A DNA stretch of 64,000 bases, taken from assembly GCA_003481775.1 (NCBI GenBank), contig QULU01000027.1:5790-69789 (forward strand). Direction: 5' to 3'. The position numbers were made by a program, and so were the translations under genes. The stretch comes from Clostridiaceae bacterium OM02-2AC (GTDB lineage: Bacteria > Bacillota_I > Bacilli_A > Erysipelotrichales > Erysipelotrichaceae). Below, piece after piece: positions 9,341 to 18,035 of this stretch. The first letter of the stretch is position 1, and every line of letters starts with the position of its first letter. Under the pieces are notes generated by a model. That model was not told where the DNA came from, searched no databases, and saw nothing but the letters and a program-made list of their open reading frames with translations.

Positions 9341-10144
9341 AAACTTAGAACTCATGAATTAGTAGATATGCTGCCTGATAGAAAAAAATATTCTCTTTTG
9401 AATTATTTTGACAGAATTCCTGTTCAAGAGAGGAACAATGTGAGATATATCATTATGGACATGTATGGTGTTTATCGTGATGTTGTCCATACAAAATTCA
9501 AAAATGCATCTATCGCTGTTGATCCATTTCATGCAATGAAAAATATCAATGCCGCCTTAGACAAGGTAAGAATTCGCATCATGAAAGGAAGAAAGTCAGA
9601 TTCTGTTGATTACTATTTACTTAAAAACTTCCATTGGCTGTTACTCGCCGGCGAAATAAGAGAAAATAAGCGTAAATATAATAAGCGATTGCGCAGATAT
9701 ATCAATTATCCCCAGTTGCTTGAACTAATCTTAGATATTTCAGGTGAACTTAAGGAGGCGTATTTGTTCAAAGATTCCTATGCAGTTTTTAACATGACCA
9801 GTGATTACAAGAATGCAGATGAAAAGTTTTCAGATTTTATGAATAAGAAAAAGGACTGTAAAAATACCTGAAATGGTTGAAATTCTCCATATGTTGAATA
9901 CCTGGCATGACGAAATCTTCATTCTTTTATAGTGGTTGATAGCAGACGTCTATCCAATGGCATAATGAAATCAAGAAACTCTATTGTTAAATTGATTAAG
10001 AAAACAGGTAACGGATATGTCAATTTTGCCAGATTCAGAAATCGCTGTATGTACTGTATGAACAAGGATGCTATTCCCAATATGGCTGGTTGCGATATAC
10101 CATTAAAAATGAAGGGGCATAAGCGAGGTAAATACAAAAAATAG
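9341..10144 (+). pseudogene. ISL3-family transposase, 5'-truncated and frameshifted
   Basis: Residues VDMLPDRKKYSLLNYF, MDMYGVYRDVV and FHAMKNINAALDKVRIRIM match the DDE core of ISL3 transposases. The first frame stops at 9869-9871. The C-terminal part continues in another frame (about 9932-10144: VVDSRRLSNGIM, then the basic KMKGHKRGKYKK end). The N-terminal half is missing, the remnant starting where the metK debris ends. It cannot encode active transposase. Confidence 0.85.
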
Positions 10145-10174
10145 TCTTTGTCATAAGATGTTATTTGACACTAT

Positions 10175-10219
10175 AAAAGGCAGTGCATGTTCATACTCTG
10201 ACATTTTCACTGCCTTTTT
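10175..10219 (+). terminator. Terminator downstream of the ISL3 remnant
   Basis: AAAAGGCAGTG/CACTGCCTTTTT stem with a 22-nt loop, ending in a T-run. Confidence 0.7.
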
Positions 10220-10296
10220 GAAACCCTATAATACTTTAGAGCCTACCTCAATCATCATAAAACCCTACGTTTATTTAAGCGTTTTTTTCCAAAATC

Positions 10297-10318
10297 CTAC
10301 GTTAATTTAGAGACCCCA
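10297..10318. mobile_element. Possible right terminal repeat of the ISL3 remnant
   Basis: CCTACGTTAATTTAGAGACCCC; reversed this is GGGGTCTCTAAATTAACGTAGG, the style of an ISL3 terminus. A related CCTACGTTTATTTAAG lies at 10264. The left end is lost, so this is tentative. Confidence 0.35.
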
Positions 10319-10343
10319 TAAATATTTTTCTTCTCATAACACA

Positions 10344-10367
10344 GATTATCAGAAGCTTCTGATAATC
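10344..10367. repeat. 24-bp perfect palindrome at the truncation point
   Basis: The 24 bases at 10344-10367 are their own reverse complement, centred on AGCTT. It lies exactly where homology of the AlbA_2-domain pseudogene stops. Confidence 0.7.
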
Positions 10368-10369
10368 GA

Positions 10370-11159
10370 TGCACGAGGAGATTCAGAAGTGCTCCTCTAA
10401 TTGAAGTTTCTGGGAAATCTCTATGGTCAATTCGATGCAGCTTTTGGAAAACAGAATGAGTCTGATTACGAAGTAATCATAGACTTCATTCATCTGCTGA
10501 AACAAAGAGCCGGAAAATTCTTTCCGATCCTTAAATTGATTTTGCGTAGTTCCTTCAAAAGCCGCCACTTTAATCGTATGCACACACTGATCCGACAGCA
10601 AAATTCCCAGGTTTGTATAAACTCCGTCATGTGTCATGATTCCCAATGTTTTCATCTGAGTTTCCCCAAATAAGACATTTCTTTCGGAAAATTCCTTCTT
10701 GGCTGCCTCAAAGGTTAAATTCTGTTCCAGAGATCGCATATCCTCGAAATGATTCCCATCCGTTTCTTTAATCATACGCCGTATAGCTGCACTGGTAGCC
10801 GGTACAGACGAATATCCCTGACGTACAAAAACACCTTCTGGTCGTAATCCTTTTTTCGCAATATAATATAGCCGCGCCGTTCCCTGCTGAATATCAATGG
10901 CAACAATTTGTTTTCCGTACTCAACCAATGTTGTATAATGCAAAAACATTGTTAAATCAGGTTTAATTGCATCCTGAATCATATTACTGACCTGTAAAAC
11001 GGCTCCATCTGGATCCTCAACTCCAATTATGCTTCCATCATCCTGAGCACCAATATACAGTTTTCCACCTTCACAATTTGCAAATGCAACAATTTCCTTC
11101 TTTACATCATCCACTACAATAGACTTTAGTTCTATGGTTTCGCTTTCCTTATAAATCAT
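10370..11159 (-). pseudogene. Truncated AlbA_2-domain (putative DNA-binding/ATP-binding) gene
   Basis: The true start is the ATG at 11159, with GGAGG upstream. The N-terminal part (YKESETIELKS...VDDVKKEIVAFANCEGGKLYIGAQDDG) is an AlbA_2 (formerly AAA_4) domain, found in many Firmicute regulators. After EVYDYF a frameshift occurs. The expected sequence continues in another frame as QTHSVFQKLHRIDHRDFPETS, then ALLN and LVHR, and homology ends near 10368. Full-length relatives are about 450 residues, so roughly half is missing. The unshifted frame stops at 10383. Confidence 0.75.
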
Positions 11160-11177
11160 TTCATCGCCTCCTGCATG

Positions 11178-11213
11178 TATTCTAACCATTCTCGTCAACA
11201 GATGGTTAGAATA
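11178..11213. promoter_or_regulatory. 12-bp inverted repeat upstream of the AlbA_2 gene
   Basis: TATTCTAACCAT / ATGGTTAGAATA, perfect, with a 12-nt loop, followed by further GGTTAG repeats. Its position just upstream of the start suggests an operator for autoregulation. The rest of the gap up to 11576 shows no gene or clear signal. Confidence 0.45.
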
Positions 11214-11576
11214 GTGGTTAGTAAAGGTTAGAAATAGAAAATTTGAAAGATAAGAGGAAAACAAGGCTTTATTCAATTTATTTAATCACTTTTATCATTT
11301 ATATAGACTGATGCAAGAAATAATCTAACCATATTTTCTATTCAATCGTCAGAATAGGAATCCGTATGTCTAGGAATATATAAAATATTCACAGCATTTT
11401 AAGCACTCGTTAGTTTAGTCCACTCATGCATCAGATACATAGGGGGCTTATCCTTATTGAATACCAGAAGGTGGGTACATATTACGTACGGAAAGGGCAG
11501 CAGACTAGGTTGGCATATCTCTTTTTCCTGTCTTATTCCTAAATCCTGCAAAGCAGTTTTTGGAACAGAAACAAGC

Positions 11577-13187
11577 CTATAGTTCTATCACGGCATCATA
11601 TAAATCATTGAAATAATGGTCATGGCTCACTACAAATATTAAGTGATTTTGTTTATATAATTTCAGATAACTTATAAACTCCTTACAGCTTTCAGCATCC
11701 AAAGACGCAGTTGGCTCATCAAATAGAATGATATGCTTTTGTTTCAGTAATTCCAAAAGGATAGAGAGTTTCTTCATTTGACCTGTAGAAAATACTGATA
11801 TATTTTTATCCCAATCAGCTTCCTCAAAATGCTTTGCTGATTTATAAAAAGGCTGTAGTTTCTTTTCATTAATACACTGTTCAAATTCACTGAAATCATG
11901 GATATCCTGTAGCTGCAGCTGTACATTTTCCCGCAGTGTAAGACTCCACAAGCACGGTTCTTGCGGCACATAGGAAATGAATTCATTCCTTAAACTTTCA
12001 AGACGGATATCACTTAGCATTATACCGTTAATCTTTATCATAGATGGGTGTATTTGATATAAGGTAGAAATTATATTCATCAGTGTGGATTTTCCACTTC
12101 CATTTTTTCCTTTTACTAAAACGATGCCAGTATTCTGTATATTTCTTTGAGGATACTGTAATTTCTCGGCATCATCATATTGAAAAGTGGATTTCTCAAT
12201 GGAAACATCCTGAATTTCCCGAATACATAATGTTCCTTCCTCTTCATTTTTATATTTTTGCACATCATTCAAAAAATCCACAGAGCCTTTAAAGCTAATA
12301 TATTCCCTTGAAAAATCAAGAAAGTATCTCACTGTCCCCATGATAAGAGAATAATAGGATAAAACGATTGTAAATTCACCGATATTCATAGAACCCTCAG
12401 CAATCAATTTTACACCATAAAGAAAGAAAAGTATTTGAACAATTGCGGTTAGATATCCATCTATCGAATAAAACAAATACATATAATTAAATATTCGTTT
12501 AGATGTCTTTAAAAATGTCTGGAAGACACCATGATATATGGAGGCGGATTCTTTTTGCTTTACATTTAATTTTACCATGGGAATCATTTGGACCTGTTCG
12601 TAAAATGTTGACTTTAGTTTTGCATCAGCCTCTTTCCCAAGCATCTGGGCGTTATACACTTTATCCTTCATTCTGAATAACAATATTAAATATACAGGAA
12701 CACTGAGTAAAGAAATAACTGCATAGAACGGATTTATCAAAAATAGTATCAATTCTGCAAATATAAACATAAGCAGATTTGTTATGATCCCTGCCATATG
12801 TTCAAAAACAAATGAGCTTACAATAGATGTTTCTGTATGTATTCTTTGTGATAAATATACCTTGTCCTGATTCGCAAAGTTCAGATAATTAGTTTTATAC
12901 AAGCTGACCAGAATACTCTGCTCCATCGTTTCCTGCAAGCCATACGTTAATATCATTTTGTTATAATCTTTGATGTAGTAAAAAATCTGTGTAAATACAG
13001 AAAGGATGAATATTAAAATAATAAATTTATATGCATCTTTCTGATGAATTTCACCTGTTAAAGCGTTAATTAATGAAGATGTAAAAACCGGTATGATCAT
13101 TGTGATAAGCATATAAATAACCGATACAAATATGAAAATGCTTATAGAATTATGTTTTTTTATAAATGATGTTATGATTTTTTTCAT
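11577..13187 (-). CDS. ABC exporter (fused permease-ATPase) of the LAP cluster
   Basis: Half-transporter with about six membrane segments in residues 10-290 and an ATPase domain. The ATPase has Walker A GKNGSGKST, a Q-loop in SYVPQEPCLW, a variant signature FSTGQMKKL, Walker B IILFDEPTASLD and an H-loop in VVSHDHYF. There is no N-terminal C39 peptidase, so leader cleavage is not built in. It would dimerise and export the modified peptide. Its start overlaps the sagB-like stop by 4 bases (ATGA). It is the last gene of the minus-strand operon. Confidence 0.85.
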   Translation of the reverse strand: MKKIITSFIKKHNSISIFIFVSVIYMLITMIIPVFTSSLINALTGEIHQKDAYKFIILIFILSVFTQIFYYIKDYNKMILTYGLQETMEQSILVSLYKTNYLNFANQDKVYLSQRIHTETSIVSSFVFEHMAGIITNLLMFIFAELILFLINPFYAVISLLSVPVYLILLFRMKDKVYNAQMLGKEADAKLKSTFYEQVQMIPMVKLNVKQKESASIYHGVFQTFLKTSKRIFNYMYLFYSIDGYLTAIVQILFFLYGVKLIAEGSMNIGEFTIVLSYYSLIMGTVRYFLDFSREYISFKGSVDFLNDVQKYKNEEEGTLCIREIQDVSIEKSTFQYDDAEKLQYPQRNIQNTGIVLVKGKNGSGKSTLMNIISTLYQIHPSMIKINGIMLSDIRLESLRNEFISYVPQEPCLWSLTLRENVQLQLQDIHDFSEFEQCINEKKLQPFYKSAKHFEEADWDKNISVFSTGQMKKLSILLELLKQKHIILFDEPTASLDAESCKEFISYLKLYKQNHLIFVVSHDHYFNDLYDAVIEL

Positions 13188-13996
13188 TGTATTTTCTCCT
13201 GTTTTTTTCCAACAAATAGCTCATATAACAAGAATTCTTCAGCCTGCAATTTCATATATGAATTAAATTCATCATCTAAAAATCCGCCAGATGCAACAGT
13301 CCCTAACCCTAAAGCTTCAGTGATAAGATATAGATTTTGGGAAATATGTCCAGCTTCTAAATTCATAAATCTATATGCTCTATTTCCATATTTATACCCC
13401 ATTAAATCCATAGAACCTACGATGTGGACAGAAAAAATACAATTTTCTGCTAAAGAATATGATTGTGTTATTAGAGGATAATCGCTATAGTTGAATTTAG
13501 CCCGAATTTTTAAAAGACCATGAACATGTGGAATATACAAATATACACCATTTTCTATTTGCTCAACATTATGAATAATCAAATAAATTCTGCTAGAGTT
13601 TATACCTCCAGCACTCGGATATACATATTCATACACAGTGCCTTCTTCTCTTTTACTTATATTTGATATTCCAAAACTGTAATAGACTATATTAGAAAAT
13701 TCATGTATATCCATTTTATATAATACGAAATTCCGACATGATCTTCTTTTTTTTATAAGTTCTCTGACATTATCACATTGATAATTTATAAAATCTGGTT
13801 CTGGTAATTTAAAATCATATTGGTCCCTAACTTTATTATTGTAAAAAGCATCAGAAAATTTCTTTTCAAACCAGGCTTTTTGTATATTGTTATTTAGCAA
13901 AAGAGCATTAACTCTATTTAATGATGTATTCTTATGGAAGAATTCATGTAAATACATATTGTTTACCTTTTTATAATAGTTTTGATTTATATCCAT
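13184..13996 (-). CDS. SagB/McbC-type azoline dehydrogenase
   Basis: FMN-dependent nitroreductase-fold enzyme that would oxidise thiazolines/oxazolines to aromatic azoles. Recognisable family segments are KRRSCRNF (Arg-rich flavin contact), YPSAGGINSSRIYLI, GVYLYIPHVHGLLKI, NRAYRFMNLEAGHISQNLYLITEALGLGTVASGGF and the C-terminal ELFVGKK. Length (270 aa) is normal for SagB proteins. AGAGG precedes the ATG. It overlaps the ABC exporter gene downstream and is separated from the preceding cluster gene by a 296-bp spacer with nested inverted repeats. Confidence 0.88.
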   Translation of the reverse strand: MDINQNYYKKVNNMYLHEFFHKNTSLNRVNALLLNNNIQKAWFEKKFSDAFYNNKVRDQYDFKLPEPDFINYQCDNVRELIKKRRSCRNFVLYKMDIHEFSNIVYYSFGISNISKREEGTVYEYVYPSAGGINSSRIYLIIHNVEQIENGVYLYIPHVHGLLKIRAKFNYSDYPLITQSYSLAENCIFSVHIVGSMDLMGYKYGNRAYRFMNLEAGHISQNLYLITEALGLGTVASGGFLDDEFNSYMKLQAEEFLLYELFVGKKQEKIQ

Positions 13997-14092
13997 AAAA
14001 CCTCTTGGTATATCTATATATAGTTGTTGAAAATATACCTTTCCCTTTCTATCAATCTTATTACCATGATTGATGATGATTAAAATTCCCTT

Positions 14093-14164
14093 ATGAAACC
14101 TGCTCGTTCGACCTTATCCTATTACTTAATAAGGTTGATATTTCTATAATGAGCCAAGTTTCAT
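14093..14164. promoter_or_regulatory. Nested inverted repeats between E1-like gene and sagB-like gene
   Basis: The outer arms ATGAAACCTGCTC and GAGCCAAGTTTCAT (near-perfect) enclose inner arms ACCTTAT/ATAAGGT. This is the only structure in the 13997-14292 spacer. It could attenuate or stabilise mRNA and so separate expression of modification genes from dehydrogenase and exporter. Confidence 0.4.
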
Positions 14165-14292
14165 AGATTAAATATTGCAAACACACATTGAGCATTTTTA
14201 TGAATAGATATTAGATGATCCCTTGTTATTATGGAAATGATTTATTTTTGAGAATAGTAACTATAATAGAGAACGTAGTTTACGATAATCAT

Positions 14293-15207
14293 TTATAAAT
14301 AATTCAATCTATATCGGGTAAAACTATATAATTCAATATCAAAAATATATATGGACTCTGTACAAAATGGCGTATCTATTCCAGCTTCTAATAATAATCC
14401 TTTTCTTATTTCTTCTGAAACTATTCCTAAAGTGATTAATATTAGAGATATGGGAATTTCTGTAGCCTGTGATAATTCATATTTATCGATTAATATATTC
14501 AAATCATTTGTAGCTCCATTTAAATCAGGCAATTTATCACCATATAAGAAAGGCCCTATAATTGAACATCTTTCATTTAATGTAACTAACAAACCTTTGC
14601 AATTTTGATTTTCACAAAAGTCTGTCAAATGAGTATGATACTCATCTTGTATAGTTTTACATAATGATAAAACGAAATCAGGGCTATATGATTTTAAATC
14701 AGGTATTTCTCCATCTTTTAGAATTTTAACATTAATAGATTTTAATAATTTATTATTGAATTCATTTATGAAGCATTCATTATGCTCTATAATTAAAGTG
14801 AGTTTCAAACTGCCAGCTAAAAATAAATCATTTAAAAAATCTATTATATTTGAGGAGAGTATTTTACTTAAAATCACTATATTATACTCTTTATAACCAC
14901 TAAGCCTAATAGATTCACTCATATAAACATCCTTTTTTAATCTTTTATCACACACCTCAACTAAAACTTTCCTACTTACTAGTATATCGATAAGTTCATT
15001 AAATTCATTTATGTTTTTATTTTTATCTATTATAAAATCAAAAAGGCTCTCTCTTGTATTAAAATTATATAGCTTATTTACAATAGGGATGATATATCTT
15101 TCAATTTTTTCACCGTGCAATCTAACTTGAGTACTTGTAAGCTTTACGTAAAGACTTCTTTCAACTTTTTTTATTCTTGTATTATACATAAATTTAATGT
15201 AATTCAT
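14293..15207 (-). CDS. RRE/E1-like cyclodehydratase partner (second, no zinc cysteines)
   Basis: The start at 15207 has GGAG 6-7 bases upstream; an earlier ATG at 15237 lacks one. The N-terminal 90 residues look like a winged-helix RiPP recognition element (LYVKLTSTQVRLHGEKIERYI...). The remainder resembles the ThiF/E1-like partner protein of TOMM systems, including IGPFLYGDKLP, which corresponds to the GP(L/F)xxPG region. The two CxxC zinc pairs seen in McbB/SagC-type proteins are not present here. It probably presents the leader peptide to a YcaO enzyme. Confidence 0.65.
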   Translation of the reverse strand: MNYIKFMYNTRIKKVERSLYVKLTSTQVRLHGEKIERYIIPIVNKLYNFNTRESLFDFIIDKNKNINEFNELIDILVSRKVLVEVCDKRLKKDVYMSESIRLSGYKEYNIVILSKILSSNIIDFLNDLFLAGSLKLTLIIEHNECFINEFNNKLLKSINVKILKDGEIPDLKSYSPDFVLSLCKTIQDEYHTHLTDFCENQNCKGLLVTLNERCSIIGPFLYGDKLPDLNGATNDLNILIDKYELSQATEIPISLILITLGIVSEEIRKGLLLEAGIDTPFCTESIYIFDIELYSFTRYRLNYL

Positions 15208-15287
15208 TGACTTCTCCATTTCTCTACATTTTAACAACAGATTAAACGCGGTACGTTATGATAAATACTTCTTTACAGAATTTCCAT

Positions 15288-16298
15288 TTATGGAAAAGGA
15301 ATAAAATTGCATTTTCTATTCAAACTAGTTTTCATCTTTTCCTCGATATAACAATAAACATCTTCATGGAATAGATTAGGATTAATACCAGAAAACCAAT
15401 TTTCATCTATAATATGCATAATTTTCTGATTTATATTACATCTCTTTTGATCAATGAAGATTAGCTTAGGATTAATTGAACACTCTTCATGCAACTTCCT
15501 TATAGTAAAATCATCATCAAAATCTCTTATAATTATCTCTGACTCCTTTAAACTAGAGCCTCCTTTAAGATAAGTATATGCTCTTTCAATTTTTTTTGCT
15601 GGTAGCATTAAATAATAATCCATATAATCCATATTATTATTGCTTTGTATAGGCTTTATAGAATCGTTCACAAACCCTATTCTAAATTGATTAATCTCCT
15701 TAACGCATTTATCTAAAGCTAATTTAAAATTTTTGCCTGCACCTAAACCTACATAGAATTTATTATCAATTTTTCCTAATGCAATAATCACATGAAAACT
15801 ACTTATCAATGATATCTCATAAAAATCGATATCGTTATAAAACCCATCTAGCAAGACATATTCACTGATTAGATTTTTGTTAATAAATTTCCCTTTGGTT
15901 TTACTTAAATAGTTAAAAACGAAGCTTTGTCTTTCAATAAATTCTGCAAATGCATTATCAAAACAACTTTTTGAATTCAGATGACTAGCCATTCCACTAG
16001 AATCATTAAATAAATTTTTTTTCTTTATCAAAGTATCAGGAAGTATAACAATTTTCTTATGATATAAATCATAAGCTCTAATATCTTGTTTTAAGTAAAT
16101 CGGATATTCAATCAAAAAGTTTTCTCTTTCAAAATACTCACCGAACATTGCAAGTAGAGCATCCTTTTTATTTTTAGAAGCATTAGAACCATTGAATTTA
16201 TGATTCACTTTTGAATAAAGAATACTGTTACTCGGTGTATCTAAAAAAGAACTAATCGATATATCCAAACGCAGTGTCTGCAATAAACCTCTATTCAT
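15288..16298 (-). CDS. YcaO cyclodehydratase A
   Basis: ATP-dependent YcaO enzyme that cyclises Cys/Ser/Thr side chains onto the peptide backbone. Two ATP-binding signatures are visible: ALLAMFGEYFEREN near residue 50, and SSGMASHLNSK...AFAEFIERQSF near residues 95-125. The C-terminus ends FIPFP, close to the proline-rich end (PxPxP) known to be needed for cyclodehydratase activity. The start is uncertain: ATG at 16298 has no clear ribosome site, and a TTG a few codons later has AGAGG upstream. It lies in an operon between the second YcaO gene and the RRE/E1-like gene. Confidence 0.88.
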   Translation of the reverse strand: MNRGLLQTLRLDISISSFLDTPSNSILYSKVNHKFNGSNASKNKKDALLAMFGEYFERENFLIEYPIYLKQDIRAYDLYHKKIVILPDTLIKKKNLFNDSSGMASHLNSKSCFDNAFAEFIERQSFVFNYLSKTKGKFINKNLISEYVLLDGFYNDIDFYEISLISSFHVIIALGKIDNKFYVGLGAGKNFKLALDKCVKEINQFRIGFVNDSIKPIQSNNNMDYMDYYLMLPAKKIERAYTYLKGGSSLKESEIIIRDFDDDFTIRKLHEECSINPKLIFIDQKRCNINQKIMHIIDENWFSGINPNLFHEDVYCYIEEKMKTSLNRKCNFIPFP

Positions 16299-16413
16299 AA
16301 TTTTATGTATGATGATTTAAAATACTGAAATCATCGTACTTCTCCTTTCTGATAAATCAATTTTTTTGCATTATTATACACAAAGACATATAAATTAATA
16401 TATTTGCTAGTTA

Positions 16414-17394
16414 TTATACTACTGGGCAATCAGGGATATCATCATTAAAAATAAAACTTATCTGCTTTAATATCTCTTTATTACTCAAACACGCCATGTT
16501 TGCATATGTTGGCAAACAACTTATTAATTCTTCCGAAAAACATCTAATTGTTATATTTTTTTGAAAATACTTTGTATTCAATACTGCTATATAAAGAGTT
16601 TTTACCCAATCCACAAGACTAATTTCGTTATGTTTTTCAATATTTGCAATATTTAGCGATGGTAAAATTTCAAAAGATCTAATATAATCAACATAGCTTT
16701 TATTATCTGTTCTATTAAAAGGCGAATAATTACATCCAGTATATATAGACAATAGTAATTTTGATTCCTCTAATGCTTTTTTCACAGCATCCATTATAAT
16801 AAGAGACGAAGCTATGCCTGTAGCCTTCACTTTCTTATTATGTAAAATAAATACAATTATAGTATAGGCATTACTTATATAATTTGTCATATATATTTTC
16901 ACTTCACCTATTATACCGAGTTTTTTTATATAACTAATAATTGAAATATCTAAATTTATTTTATAACCATACTTTTTATACCAGAATACTAATAAATCAT
17001 TCTTTTCAATTAATTCTAATAAAGCCTTATTATATATTTTTTTTGATTCAGTTCCTGAAGCAGTTCCAGTGCTATCCATATAACCAAAATGTTCATTAGT
17101 GCCATAGCCTATGCTATTAGAAGGAAACACTTTAACGTTTTTACTAATCACATCATAACATGATAGTTCTGTTTTACTTTTGAAAGTTAAAAAGGCAAGA
17201 CGGCTTCTTTCATAAAATTCATTAAGACTTTTACAGTAAGCAATTTGTAAGTTAACATCTATCGCTGATGCATCATATGGTGCTATAAGTCCATTTACTT
17301 TGATTACTTGTAAAGAACTATTTACAATATTATATGAATCTAGAAAACTATTAGATAAGTTTTTAATTCTGTTATATTTATTTGCAAAAATCAT
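16414..17394 (-). CDS. YcaO cyclodehydratase B
   Basis: Second, divergent YcaO protein. It has YCKSLNEFYERSRLAF and STGTASGTESKKIYNKALLELIEKND, the two acidic ATP-site motifs, the latter with ExxEK instead of ExxER. Its C-terminus (DDIPDCPVV) lacks the proline-rich tail. Family knowledge says a divergent tail can mean a non-cyclising or partner role, so it may be a structural partner of YcaO A or act on different residues. The start overlaps the upstream stop by 4 bases (ATGA), indicating coupled translation. Confidence 0.83.
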   Translation of the reverse strand: MIFANKYNRIKNLSNSFLDSYNIVNSSLQVIKVNGLIAPYDASAIDVNLQIAYCKSLNEFYERSRLAFLTFKSKTELSCYDVISKNVKVFPSNSIGYGTNEHFGYMDSTGTASGTESKKIYNKALLELIEKNDLLVFWYKKYGYKINLDISIISYIKKLGIIGEVKIYMTNYISNAYTIIVFILHNKKVKATGIASSLIIMDAVKKALEESKLLLSIYTGCNYSPFNRTDNKSYVDYIRSFEILPSLNIANIEKHNEISLVDWVKTLYIAVLNTKYFQKNITIRCFSEELISCLPTYANMACLSNKEILKQISFIFNDDIPDCPVV

Positions 17395-18035
17395 AAAATA
17401 GTAATCACTCCTGATGTAATATATAATTGATTTATTAAATTTAGTCCCATTAATTTTGTTATTATATTAGGATTAAATACGATTTCATTAGCATTACAAT
17501 TTTCTTTCCTGCATAAATCATTTATATATTCAGTAGCACTGCCAATTTTTTTCAAGGCATTTATAAAGCCATAGCTTTTTTCTAAAAAAACAGCATTTTT
17601 TATATCTATATAATAATTTATTGTAAAAGTTGCATTTAAATCACCCAGATTTTCGATTAATTTGTTATCCACCCCTTTAATCCAATATAAATCACCTGAT
17701 AATCCTAGAAAATAAACTCCTTTTTTTATATATTCATCATTTAAAAAAACAATGCAAATATTTATGTAACCTTTATACTTTACAAGCAGAAAGAGTAATG
17801 CTGATAGAAATTTTCTTGCATCTTGGCTTATTTTATATATATTGTAAACATCACCATAGACCTCAGGAACTTCGAAATTTATATATTCTTTTTTTACCTC
17901 TGATTCTTGGAATGTTTGTAGAAATTCAGATTTATTAGGTATTATAGATTGATAAAATTTTCTTACCTCTTCCTCATAATTATCCTGCTTCTGATCATAA
18001 TGTAGATATGAATCATCATAAAAATATCTACTCAT
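17391..18035 (-). CDS. Degenerate SagB/nitroreductase-like protein
   Basis: The start is taken at 18035 (ATGAGTAG overlap with the previous stop), not at 18071. Weak but ordered similarity to SagB-type dehydrogenases is visible. YKGYINICIVFLN matches the PSAGxxxxxxxYVI strand, GVYFLGLSGDLYWI matches GVYxYxPxxHxL, and the C-terminal NQLYITSGVITIL matches the final strand. The Arg-rich flavin-binding motif and the EAGHxxQN helix are missing. It may be a non-catalytic dehydrogenase partner or a scaffold. It is sandwiched between the McbB-like and YcaO B genes. Confidence 0.5.
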   Translation of the reverse strand: MSRYFYDDSYLHYDQKQDNYEEEVRKFYQSIIPNKSEFLQTFQESEVKKEYINFEVPEVYGDVYNIYKISQDARKFLSALLFLLVKYKGYINICIVFLNDEYIKKGVYFLGLSGDLYWIKGVDNKLIENLGDLNATFTINYYIDIKNAVFLEKSYGFINALKKIGSATEYINDLCRKENCNANEIVFNPNIITKLMGLNLINQLYITSGVITIL

